This document shows positions 54,625-64,000 of a stretch of 64,000 bases of DNA, piece by piece (the stretch's first letter is position 1; each line of letters opens with the position of its first letter). Under the pieces are notes generated by a model. The model saw only the letters and a list, made by a program, of their open reading frames with translations. It did no database searches and had not been told where the DNA came from. A program made the position numbers and the translations under genes. Source of the DNA: Erinaceus europaeus (Eukaryota > Chordata > Mammalia > Eulipotyphla > Erinaceidae); assembly GCF_950295315.1 (NCBI RefSeq), contig NC_080175.1:87568161-87632160 (forward strand), written 5' to 3'.

Positions 54625-54812
54625 CCTGATGAAGTAATTCATTTGGATGAGTGCTGCTTTGCAACGTACACAGAAACATTCAAACTCAGAACTCACCTCA
54701 CCGGCGGGAGCTTTTACGCGGTGCTCTCTCTCTCTCTCTCTCTCTCCCCTCTTCTTTCTTCTCTCTTACTCTCTCCCTCTCTAGCCTTTCTGTCATTAAA
54801 AATAATTACAAT
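54625..54812 (+). mobile_element. Old SINE, sense, with (CT)n
   Basis: 'GATGAAGTAATTCATTTGGATGAGTGCTGCTTTGC', 'CACCGGCGGGAGCTTTTACGCGG', (CT)n and 'CTCTAGCCTTTCTGTCATTAAAAATAA'. Confidence 0.5.
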
Positions 54813-54839
54813 TTAAAAAGTTAATATGACAAACTAATA

Positions 54840-56390
54840 TATATTTTTCTATTTCTTTTTTTGTTTGTTTAATTTTTTATTATCATTTTTTTTACCAGAG
54901 TACTACTCAGCTCCCCCAAATATGTCACCATACCATGGTTATGATCCTCCAGACATATCTTGCACACATTACTACTAATTTGAAAATTCTGCCTGTCAAA
55001 ATTATAGGAGAGTACCATTTTATTGGTTTAAAGAAGCATTTTGTTGTTAATTTGCTGTAACAGTCACAGGGAAATAATGTATATTTTATTATTTGAAAGT
55101 GGGTTGTGCTGTAACAAGTATCTAAACTGAGGTATTTGATTTAAAAAGTCCAGATTAAAACAGAAGGGAGGTAGGAATATGAACGTTAAAGAAGCATTTG
55201 TTTAAGAATAAGGATAAAATAAACAATTTATCAGAAACTAAGTAAAGTTGATTCTTGTAATGGCAGGAAGTCTGACTGAATTGGGTCTATGAGTAACATA
55301 TTTATCTTTCAAAATAAGATAGTGTACTCACCATCACTGAGTCTTGTCAAATAAGAACAAAGATGAATACTATGTTCATTATACTTAATGCTATTCTTCC
55401 ACAGCCCAAAAATAAATAATGTGATTCAGTGGTAAAATGAATTTGCATAAGTGATTAATGATATATGGCTCAGTGACATCTCTCTATAACCTGAGATGCG
55501 GTGTTGAAATATATTAATGGTCCTTTAAATAATTTATATTTTATTATAGATTTTTAATTAAGTGAATGGAAAAGTGTTTGGTATACTTGTAGTTGAAATT
55601 TGTGGAATTTAAAAAGCCAACTTAAATATAAAAAGGGGAAAAATGAGATTTTAGTCTAGTATAACTAATTTTGTTACAGTGTTATTATAATCTTGGTCAG
55701 AAAATATAAAATCAATGCTTATATCATTCTAATAAAAACAGATGCCCAAGATTCTTCATCTAAAATTACTGAATAGTTTATGATGGGGGGGGGTGGTGTT
55801 TTCAGAAGTATGACTGTATGAACTGAAGATTATTCTCATAGATAATTGTGCTTGGACTGAAAATAATTCACACAAGATTTTGTTCAATAATTTTTGTTCT
55901 TATTGGAAAAGTGTATGTCTATAAATAATGTTCTCCATAGTTTCAGTATATGAATTCTAGAATGACGGACTAAGATATTTCTTCATGTTTGAATAGTCTG
56001 TTCTCTTAAGAGAACCAAGTAGGTTTAAATTTAAAGCCAAACACCAGTAGTATAGCATCAAGAATATTACAGGAATATTTTTTTTATTGTTTTATGTTGT
56101 AAAAAGGCATAAACATGGGATTAATGTGAGAATATAAAAAATACTAATACTAACACTATTTTTGTACTTATTTTAGAGTGTAGGTAATTATATCAATGTT
56201 GATGATGCAAAGAATAGTTTAAGAAATTTCTCTGGAGCACTCAGAGAGTGTTAGTTGTCTGAACTAAAATGTTATTAGCAATAATGGCAATGCCTGCAAA
56301 GAACTAAAAGAAAATAAGCATTCTGCAATATTAGAAACCTGCAAGCAAGCAAAGTATATATATTAATATCTATCTATATATATGTTCTAG
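54840..56390. other. Unassigned AT-rich DNA
   Basis: Near 54890 a short 'TTTACCAGAGTACTACTCAGCTCC' is the antisense end of a SINE-2. The rest has no recognised repeat and no coding frame. Confidence 0.5.
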
Positions 56391-56394
56391 TAAT

Positions 56395-56560
56395 CTTTTA
56401 ATAAGAGACTCAGGTTTGAATCCTGTTGCCAGCCCAAACAAAAAGGAAACTGCATTATCATGGTGTCTTGCCCAATCACTCTGTCTCTCTATCTCTATTT
56501 GGAAGAAGAAGAAAAAAGAAGTCTAGAGTGTTGAAAAGCTAATGAGCAAAAAAAGAAAAG
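56395..56560 (+). mobile_element. Old SINE fragment, sense
   Basis: 'GACTCAGGTTTGAATCCTGTTGCCAGCCC', 'TCTCTCTATCTCTATTTGG', 'GTCTAGAGTGTTGAAAAGC', parallel to 34374-34545. Confidence 0.5.
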
Positions 56561-56734
56561 TCATTCTTGTTTAATGTAAATAGTCTTCCCATGTTTTTAT
56601 CCAGTGTTCAATGTGAAAGTACAGTGCTGGAAGTTTTTTTTTTTTTTTCAGTAATGTAACAACGTTTTTTGTTTGTTTAGAAATTACTAGCCTCCAAGTG
56701 ATTATTTTACATCTTTTTTTTTTTATAAATGTAT

Positions 56735-56895
56735 CTCATTTAAAACATTTTATTATTGATTTAATAATGATCAACAAGATTGTGGGATAAGAGGGGTAAA
56801 ATTCGATACAATTCCTACCACCACAGTTCCACATTCCATCCCCTTCACTGGAAGCCTCCCTATTCTTTATCCCTCTGGGAGTAGGGACTAGAAAA
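56735..56895 (-). mobile_element. L1 beta 3' end, antisense
   Basis: Starts with a T-rich tail complement; 'GGGATAAGAGGGGTAAAATTCGATACAATTCC', 'CCACCACAGTTCCACATTCCATCCCCTTC' and 'CCCTATTCTTTATCCCTCTGGGAGTA' are the reverse of the beta terminal block. Confidence 0.85.
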
Positions 56896-57235
56896 AAAAT
56901 TGTCCCCAAATTTATAGTCACTTTAAGCCTGCATTTCTTGTTATATTTCTTCTATATCGCAATAGTTTGACATACAGAAGAACAGGAACATAAACACACA
57001 AATTTTGACTGGTAATTAAGAAAATGAATATATAATTAATTCTTTTATTATGTCATCTTTTGAGGAAAAGAAAAGAAAATGTAATGAGAATTAAACAAGT
57101 ATTTTAAAGTTTCAAATTGTCAGTGAATAAGAATTCATAGAAAAGTATTAGTACACATGACCATCTCAACTTCATTACCACAGTACTCAAATGTGAACTA
57201 GTGAATAAGCAACTATGGGTCAAACTTCAATCACG

Positions 57236-57676
57236 ATGTTAGATGTCCCATGTATGGACATCCTATGCCCCGTTAGCCTTTGTGATTCATCTTGGAAAGT
57301 TGTGCTCTTATCTGGGTGTGCCGCTGCCTAACCCCTATCTTTGTGATTCATCTTTACCTTGTATAGCGCTTAGAACAGTTTTAGGCATTCAGGAAAGTTT
57401 TGTTGTCCTTGCTGTGGTGTCGCCATGTTTGAACCTGGGCTACCCATATGACAAAGCAGCACATTTCGAAGTGACCTATGGCTCTCTCACATCTCACAAT
57501 TAATTTTCCAGAAACTCACATAGATATTTTTAAATGCGGCGGACCCGATTTCAAGCTCCCGGTTCCCACCTGCCGGTGAAAAAATTACTGAGTGGTCAAG
57601 TAGTGCCACAAGGGATTCTCTTTTCCCTATCTCCCTCCCTCTTCTTTCTCAAATTCTCTATATCTGTATTCAATAA

Positions 57677-57711
<35 letters not shown>

Positions 57712-57732
57712 CATACATGGGACATCTAACAT
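57236..57732. repeat. 21-bp perfect inverted repeat bounding a 497-bp segment
   Basis: 57236-57256 (begins ATGTTAGATGTCCCATG) is the exact reverse complement of 57712-57732. The segment holds 280 bp of unassigned, GC-richer DNA and a SINE at 57535-57707. No matching target duplication is visible outside. The 15-bp word TTTGTGATTCATCTT also repeats directly near 57279 and 57341. Confidence 0.9.
57535..57710 (+). mobile_element. SINE, sense, head-truncated, with (AT)n
   Basis: 'GATTTCAAGCTCCCGGTTCCCACCTGCCGG', 'CAAGTAGTGCCACAAGGG', pyrimidine body, 'ATTCAATAAATTAATATAT' and (AT)n followed by (CATA)n. Confidence 0.75.
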
Positions 57733-57867
57733 TAAAAAATTTTTAAAAAAGAAGAAAGTCACAGATCTGATTTCTTGATCAGTCTTTAAATACATGCCTA
57801 TTTTCTAGTCACTGAGAGACTAAAATCAAAAGGACGTAAGTGAGAGGGTGCAAACACTGTCCCTGAT

Positions 57868-58085
57868 GGTCAGAGGTGACTTGCCCAGTAGAATACACAT
57901 ACACATGTTCCACATGCAAGGGTCCCAGTTCTACTCCTGGGTCACACCACATAGGAGATCTTACCACAGAGAGGAAACTTCCCAACCTACTCAGCAGCAC
58001 TGTGATGTCTTTCTTCTCCCTGTCTTTCCCTCACTATTTCTCTCTGTTCCTCACAGAGAGAAAAAAGAAATGAAAACAAAAAAAA
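57868..58085 (+). mobile_element. Old SINE, sense
   Basis: 'GTGACTTGCCCAGTAGAATACACATACACATGTTCCACATGCAAGGGTCCC', 'TCTACTCCTGGGTCACACC', pyrimidine body with 'TTTCTCTCTGTTCC'. Confidence 0.6.
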
Positions 58086-58089
58086 GTCA

Positions 58090-59020
58090 CATTACTAACA
58101 CCTACTAAGTATACATTCTACTTTAAGTGCATTAGCTGTGCTTAACTAAGCAAAAGAGCAATGCTATTGTCTATGAAAAGAGAAGCAGTGTATGCGCTCA
58201 TATAGTCAATGTGGTTAATAAGCTAATGTAGCAAAGGCATGCTTCATCATACTAAATTAATCATATCTGCGCTGCACGGAAACTTCATGAATGTCCCGTC
58301 CGTGCCAAAGCAAAATTACTGCTTACCAAAATAAGGAAGGATAAAATGGTGATGGGAAGAAAAAAGTTAATTTCAAGCTTCAAAGAAGATATTCTAGGTA
58401 ATGGAGGTTAAAATAAAATTGAGACTATAAAAGCAGTTAAGAATATCCCTTTAAGGAGCAATGCATGCAAGATGTGATCGCTGCAAATTGTTCATATTTG
58501 CATAGAAAAGGTCACACGATATCATTGCATTGTTAACACTGAGGAAGAAATTTCCTTAGGATAAAAAGGGAAATCAGATGCATATTTTCATTATAGGTCA
58601 TTAGGCCTCTTTACACTTTTAATACATGTAATCACTATTATGGTTTATATTTTCTATATCTTTTTCCAGGAGGAACACATTTTTAATTAGTTTGCAAAGG
58701 TATATATCTGCTAAATGAAAAACAGAAAAAAAAAGAAAAGAAACCTAACAAACAACTACAACGAAACACCTTGATAAGAATTCAAATCCTTGATACAAAC
58801 ATTCTCATATATCCTAAATGACTGTGCTTCCTCAAATAAAAGCTGAAATAAAGTAATTTAGTTACAATTACGTTGGTTTTCATTGTTGTGGGGCATATTA
58901 CAAAATGCGACTAGAGAATCAAGTAAACAGTAGAGTCTGTCTCTGGGTATCTTTCTCCTTACAACTTTTTGTATAATATGACAAGTTTGAAACACAAGGA
59001 CAGACAGAAGAAAGCTCACA
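58090..59020. other. Unassigned stretch, possible conserved non-coding DNA
   Basis: No repeat recognised. 58180-58560 keeps several CpGs (TGCGCTGCACGG, GTCCCGTCCGTGCC) in AT-rich DNA and contains ATTTGCAT, AATGCATGCAAG and TTAATCATA, words typical of POU/homeodomain sites. Function is inference only. Confidence 0.35.
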
Positions 59021-59023
59021 TTG

Positions 59024-59262
59024 GGGGCCATAGATAGCGCAGCGGGTTAAGTACACGTGGCATGAAGCTCAAGGACCCTCATAAATAAAGATCTCAGTGG
59101 GAGCCCCTGGCTCCCCACCTGCAGATGAGTCACTTCACAGGCTGTGAAGCAGGTCTGCAGGTGTCTTTCTCACCCCCTCTCGATCTTCCTCTCCTCTCTC
59201 CATTTCTCTCTGTCCTATCCAACAACAACGACATCAATAACTACAACAATAAAAAAAAAAGA
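59024..59262 (+). mobile_element. Main SINE, sense, first of a tandem pair
   Basis: 'GGGGGCCATAGATAGCGCAGCGGGTTAAGTACACGTGGCATGAAGC', 'CAGTGGGAGCCCC', 'CACCTGCAGATGAGTCACTTCACAGGCTGTGAAGC', and tail ending in ACAATAAAAAAAAAA. Confidence 0.93.
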
Positions 59263-59448
59263 ATCCTGGTTCGAGCCCCCTGCTCCCCACCTGAGCTGGG
59301 GGTGTCCATCTTTCTCTCCCCCTCTCTGTCTTCCCCTCCTCTCTCCATTTCTCTCAGTCCTATCCAACAACAACAACAGCAATGACAATAATAACAACAA
59401 TGATAAAAAAAGAGCAACAAAAAGGGAAAACAATTTAAAGAAAAGAAA
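59263..59448 (+). mobile_element. SINE, sense, 5'-truncated and internally deleted, in tandem
   Basis: Starts at 'GAATCCTGGTTCGAGCCCCC' (B box), jumps from 'CCCCACCTGAG' to 'GGTGTCCATCTTTCTCTCCCC', then body and tail. It follows the A-rich tail of the previous copy without a spacer. Confidence 0.88.
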
Positions 59449-60655
59449 ACTCACACTGATAAAGTATACTGCTATGTTTTCTTTAATTCTCCATGTGAAT
59501 TGAAAGAATTACAAATTGGGAAAAAAAATGGCTTCAGATGCCCAGAAATGAACTCTGAGTTTATGGAGCAAGTGATTCACATAGTTTGTTCATTGTTGTT
59601 TTTATTTAAGTTAATGAAGTCTGACCTAGCCTATAGTTATGTGCTTGAAATACCTTTATATAAATAGTAATATTATTCCTTCACTAAGGTTATATGTCAT
59701 AGAAGTAAATTAAACTACATGTTTAATTTCAAAGAAGAGCATCTGCTTAGAGTACATCAAGCAACAGATGTTGCTAAACCAAATAACTATCAATCTTAGA
59801 CTTATAATGTCATTGTTGGGTGTTCACATTCAGCAGGCATCTTCAAATGGACAGTGACTATTTATCATGCAGTCTATAATGCATTAAGTTAAGCTAGTTG
59901 GAATCCAACCAGAAATAAGTGTTAAAAAGTTATCTATATTTTTTTCTCAAAAACACATTACAATAAAATAAGCTGAAATATGAGGTCCTTGAGAATATTT
60001 TATTCTATGTCTCATTTTTTATGAGAGGAACAGAAAATTAACTCTGTCAGAAGAGGTGCCAGGAATCAAAGCTGGGGTGTCAAAAACATAAGTCCTGTGC
60101 TTTCCTAGCTGAGTCACCTCTGTGGACAACTCCTGGTTTTCTAATTCTATTGCTTTTGTTTTGATAATGGATCAATGTCTATGTCTTTCATTTTCCGGAA
60201 CTTTTATTGGATTACTCACTGCAAAGGACCCTGATATGTAGCACAAATAACAATCAGCAGAATGATATTATATTGCATTTTTTAATTCTGCAGATAAAAC
60301 AAAAGTAATGTTATGCTAGTGGATTTTAAAGACATTTTATATCAACAAAAGGTCAAAGCCAAGATGTTTTCTGCTGAAGATATATTTAGCCAAGAATATA
60401 AATTCTTCCCATGGATTTCAAGTTTTTTGAATGCAAAAACTAAACCCAAATATATCACATTACGTAATAGGTGTTCGAATGTGTATTACTGTAAAATTAT
60501 GCTTCATTTTCACTATAAGCAGTAGCCACAATGAATATTTTGGAATTTTTTTCTAAGCAGGTACATGTTAATATCAAATAAAGCAAGTTTAGAGTTGCAT
60601 ATTTTACTTAAATATTCAGTAATATTCATTCAAATATGGTACTTAACCATTCTTG
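59449..60655. other. Unassigned AT-rich DNA
   Basis: 60010-60130 ('GAGGTGCCAGGAATCAAAGCTGGGGTGTC..CTAGCTGAGTCACCTC') resembles an old antisense SINE-2. Otherwise nothing recognised. Confidence 0.45.
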
Positions 60656-60659
60656 CCTT

Positions 60660-60830
60660 TCTTTTTTTTTTATTTTCCCCCCATCATCACTCTGGGTCAA
60701 CTTTTTTGGATAGACAGAGATAGAAAGAAAGACAACCCGGCACCAAAGTTTGCTTCAAGGTAACGAAGTCATACCTAGAACAAAGAAAAGGCACTATCCA
60801 AGTGAGCTCTCTTGCCAGCCCATTACTAAA
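60660..60830 (-). mobile_element. Old SINE, antisense
   Basis: T-run, 'GGATAGACAGAGATAGAAAG', 'GGCACCAAAGTTTGCTTC' and 'CCAAGTGAGCTCTCTTGCCAGCCC'. Confidence 0.6.
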
Positions 60831-61009
60831 ATTTTCTAGAGAAAAACACAACTGAAAAAAAAAAAGAAAAAGAAAGGAAAAGAAACCATGCATTCTTGCA
60901 TACATTAGGGAACTTTATGCTAACAGGAAGAGGACTTAAGTTAACCCATTAGCTATTATCATTATTATTATTAGGCTAACTATTTCTTTTTGTTTTTTAC
61001 ACTATTCTT

Positions 61010-61280
61010 TTTTTAAAAAAATATTTATTTTATTTATTTATTCCCTTTTGTTGCCCTTGTTGTTTTATTGTTGTAGTTATTATTGTTGTTGTTATTGTTG
61101 GATAGGACAGAGAGAAATGGAGAGAGGAGGGGGGAAAGATAGACACCTGCAGACCTGCTTCACCGCCTGTGAAGGGACTCCCCTGCAGGTGGGGAGCCGG
61201 GGTTTGAACTAGGATCCTTATGCCGGTCCTTGTGCTTTGCGCCACCTGCGCTTAACCCGCTGCGCTACAGCCCGACTCCC
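61010..61280 (-). mobile_element. Main SINE, antisense, youngest-looking copy
   Basis: Perfect 19-bp duplication TGTTTTTTACACTATTCTT at 60991-61009 and 61281-61299. All blocks present, head 'CGCTGCGCTACAGCCCGACTCCC' inverted, same subfamily as 9606 and 28643. The long exact duplication indicates a recent insertion. Confidence 0.97.
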
Positions 61281-61867
61281 TGTTTTTTACACTATTCTTA
61301 TGACTCAAAAGAAAGACAGAGTTTTAAGGTTTAAGAAAAGGAAAATAAAACAACAGCCAAACAGACTTTTTCTTCCCATTAATCCAGAGCTTAGCAGTAT
61401 CAGATTCCATTGCTATCACTGCTTATTTAAAGTCTGTATAAAATTATTACACCTACAAAAATAAAACCCTTTGGCATGATTATTAAAAAAAAAAAAAGAT
61501 GAAAACAAAACGTGGCCTCTTTGCTCTCCAAGCACAAGCCAAGTGTTCATTTGGAGGAGAAACACCCTATCTCTATCAATTACTTCCTCTAAAACCATTA
61601 TAATGAATGATGGTGGCTATTCTCTTTAAAAGCACTCTGTCCTGTCCTGAAATAAAGAGCCTTAGGTTTCCCTTATGTGCTGAAGAACTGGAAAGTACTA
61701 AATTCTGAAGCTATATATGTTTCTGAGGAATCAATTTGTTGTCTTTTTTCCTAAAGGAACTCGATTTAGATGTTAAGTCTCTGTAAGTAACTGCCTATAC
61801 TCTACTGGAAAAGTTATGCTTTCATAGCCTTCAATTCTCCTGACTTTGAATGTACCCTTAAAAAACT

Positions 61868-62275
61868 GAACTCGGGCCCAGGCCGTGGAGCACCTGATCC
61901 GAGCGCACCTTACAATGCTTACGTGCCCAGGTTCAAGTTTCTGGTTCCCACCCGCAGGGGAGAAGCTTCCTTAATTAGTGAACATTATGGTAATTATCTT
62001 TGTATCTCTTTTCCTTCTAACTAGCCTCTTTCTTTTCAGTTTATCTTTCTAAAAATAAGCAAGTAACTTTTTTCTTACTCTGTTTTGTTATACTTGCAAT
62101 GCTTAGAAGGTTTATCTTTCTATCTGTCTATCTTTCTCTACCCCTCTGTCTTCCCTTCCGCTCTCGATTTCTCTCTGTCCTATCCAACAACGATGGCATC
62201 AATAATAACTACAACAATAAAACAACAAGGACAACAAAATGGAATAAATAAATAAATATAAAAAAATAAAATAAA
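61868..62275 (+). mobile_element. SINE pair or mosaic, sense
   Basis: A first head 'GGGCCCAGGCCGTGGAGCACCTGATCCGAGCGCACCTTACAATGC' with 'TTCAAGTTTCTGGTTCCCACCCGCAGGGG' runs to about 61960. Unrelated sequence follows (61985-62105), then a second SINE body 'TCTTTCTCTACCCCTCTGTC...CCTATCCAACAACGATGGC' with AACAAC tail and AAATAAATAAATA. Confidence 0.78.
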
Positions 62276-62289
62276 AAGTTTTTCTGAAG

Positions 62290-62580
62290 ACCTGCCTTTT
62301 CAGAGCCCTGCCCTACTAGGGAAAAGTGAGAGACAGGCTGGGAGTATGGATTGACATGCTAACGCCCATGTTCAGCAGGGAAGCAATTACAGAAGCCAGA
62401 CCTTCCACCTTCTGCACCCCATAATGACCCTGGGTCCATACTCCCAGAAGGATAAAGAATAGTAAAGCTATCAGGGGAGGGAATGGGATATGGAATTCTA
62501 TTGGTGAGAACTGTGTGGAATTGTACCCCTCTTATTCTATGGTCTTGTCAATATTTCCATTTTATAAATAAAAAGTCTTT
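62290..62580 (+). mobile_element. L1 beta 3' end
   Basis: 'CAGAGCCCTGCCCTACTAGGG', 'GGGAGTATGGATTGACATGC', 'GGAAGCAATTACAGAAGCCAG', then the terminal block and 'TTTATAAATAAAAAG'. It follows directly on the tail of the SINE, a preferred A-rich target. Confidence 0.87.
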
Positions 62581-63640
62581 AATACAAAAAATGCTTACAA
62601 GTATCTTGCAATATTTAAAGATCAATCTTGCTACATTTCATTTTATTTTTAAATCTAGTATGTGTTTCAAATATATTTATTTCAAAATTAATAATAATTT
62701 TACATTCAAAATGTATATTAATATACTTCTCTGTAAAGTAAAGATGTCTTGTTAATGTTAGAAAGCAATAAATATTGTCAATACTCAGATACTTCAAGCT
62801 TACATCCTTGATATAAGAACAAACATAAAAACTAAATATTGGAAATTTCTACAGGTATTTCCACTTTTGTGTTTCAGAAATAATTTTGATTTTAACCACT
62901 TTCCCCCATCCATCTACATGCATTTACCTATAGATCGTATTGTTAGTAGGTATGTACCAGTTTCATGTTTTACCTTGATGATGTCTGGTTATAACAGGAA
63001 TGAGTAATATTCTTACCTAAAATAGAAACAAAATATGTTTTCAGTTTCAAGAGAATTTTAGGTGTGCAAACAGAGACATGAATACTAAACTACAATACTG
63101 ATTCCAACCTCTTGTTTTCCTTTGTAAAGATACATTGCATGTATCTTTCTGATTGCAATAAAATCTAATGGATTAAACTGTCTCCAAAACCTTAGCAAAA
63201 GAGTCAATGCAGATGAGTTGGTAGAAAATATATTTTTATTTAGTCAAAGCCACCTATTTTTGTCAATTCTTTCTGTCATCAGGATACAGTGAATAAAAAA
63301 AAATCAACAAAAGCTTCTGGAAACATATTTTCCAAAAGATCTCAGAAACCTCCTTCCTATAAATGCATTGTGTTTCTACTACAGTATCAACTATGCTCTA
63401 TATGCTTACCTATCTGGAAATGTTTTAAATATACATTTATACAAAAATAAAATACAATAGCAATGAAATAAAATATTTTTTCATGCCTATGAATTACATT
63501 TCATAGTATATATTACATGGTTATATGTTCATGATTGATAAACAAAGTGTGAGAGTAAAGAAAGGCTTGACAGGTTACATTTTTACTTTATATCACAAAT
63601 TAAGAGACATGACAAAGAAGCTAATGAAATTTTATAATTC
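62581..63640. other. Unassigned AT-rich DNA
   Basis: No repeat, RNA gene or coding frame recognised. Confidence 0.5.
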
Positions 63641-63644
63641 TTTT

Positions 63645-63845
63645 TTAAAAAGACTTATTTCTTGAATTATTACGAAAGAAAGAAAGAAAACTAAGAAAAA
63701 TGGAAGGAAGGAAGGAAGGAAGGGAGGGAGATAAGACACAAAACTAGTGACAAAACTATAGCCTCTAGGACATCAGACATGCACATCCAGTGCTCTAGCA
63801 GACTGAGCAGAATCTCCCTGATCCTCTTGACTCTTAAATGTTGAC
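63645..63845 (-). mobile_element. SINE-2-like, antisense, with (GGAA)n
   Basis: 'AAAGACTTATTTCTTGAATTATTACG', (GAAA)n and (GGAA)n, 'GAGATAAGACAC', 'GGACATCAGACATGCACATCCAGTGCTCTAGC' in the order of antisense SINE-2 copies; strongly diverged. Confidence 0.5.
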
Positions 63846-63849
63846 ATTT

Positions 63850-63990
63850 TCAGGACCAAAGAGGCGACTCGGGACTAGAGCACCCATATCCCATGCATGT
63901 AACTCTGGGGTGATCCCTGGTAATCCATGGGAGCAATAAGAAAATCTCCATGGACAGTAGAGCAGTGCTTTGCTTATACGCTTATTAAAA
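63850..63990 (+). mobile_element. Old SINE, sense, at window end
   Basis: 'GGACCAAAGAGGCGACTCGGGACTAGAGCACCCATATCCCATGCATG', 'CTCTGGGGTGATCCCTGG' and 'GACAGTAGAGCAGTGC'. Incomplete match to the SINE pattern. Confidence 0.4.
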
Positions 63991-64000
63991 AAAAATAGTA

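Noticed and set aside
57236..57732. Definite DNA transposon
   Set aside because: The inverted ends are perfect but no target duplication (TA, TTAA or 8 bp) is seen, and no transposase is present; kept only as a finding.

Overview
This is mammalian intergenic or intronic DNA with no intact host gene that I can support. It is AT-rich and packed with interspersed repeats. The dominant repeat is a tRNA-derived SINE with A and B box-like promoter sequences, a pyrimidine-rich middle and an AAC/AATAAATA-type tail. I recognise it as the SINE type typical of hedgehogs (Erinaceidae), so the likely source is a hedgehog-like insectivore. This is recollection plus internal repetition, not a database match. 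A second, shorter tRNA-like SINE (called SINE-2 here), L1 LINEs of at least two 3'-end types, two solo LTRs and many microsatellites make up most of the rest.

The most unusual content is a pair of insertions from a LINE that is not L1. Copy 1 (465-1965) has 497 uninterrupted codons of reverse transcriptase plus a C-terminal cysteine/histidine motif, with jockey/CR1-like rather than L1-like motifs. It is 5'-truncated and flanked by a perfect 12-bp target-site duplication. Copy 2 (52654-52917) is a shorter insertion with the same 3' end and a 7-bp duplication, and is about 97% identical to copy 1. Both stop abruptly in TAGAAGAAGA, so the element has almost no 3' UTR: the stop codon runs straight into a GAA-type tail. 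A young, coding-competent, non-L1 LINE in a placental mammal is unexpected and is the main lead.

Layout. 1-5.4 kb: old SINEs, LINE copy 1, and a solo LTR (4558-5008). 5.4-11.5 kb: SINEs, a 5'-truncated L1 (8218-8830) and a perfect hairpin (9429-9474). 11.5-17.2 kb: a possible retrocopy remnant, then L1 pieces with a second 3' UTR type (called beta here), a second solo LTR (13531-14003) and nested SINEs. 17.2-20.8 kb: a SINE cluster containing a 135-bp copy of nearby DNA inside a SINE-2. 20.9-30 kb: repeat-poor sequence with a few SINEs. 31-33.8 kb: the 5' part of an L1 (5' UTR, ORF1, start of ORF2). 38.6-41.6 kb: an L1 with inverted architecture. 42-64 kb: SINEs, microsatellites, LINE copy 2, a 21-bp inverted repeat around 57.2-57.7 kb and long unassigned stretches.

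The elements fit a retrotransposition picture. The SINEs end in A-rich tails and have 7-19 bp duplications, as expected for L1-driven mobilisation. They do not share the 3' end of the jockey-like LINE, so that element is probably not their partner. Boundaries of old repeats are approximate, often by 10-20 bases.
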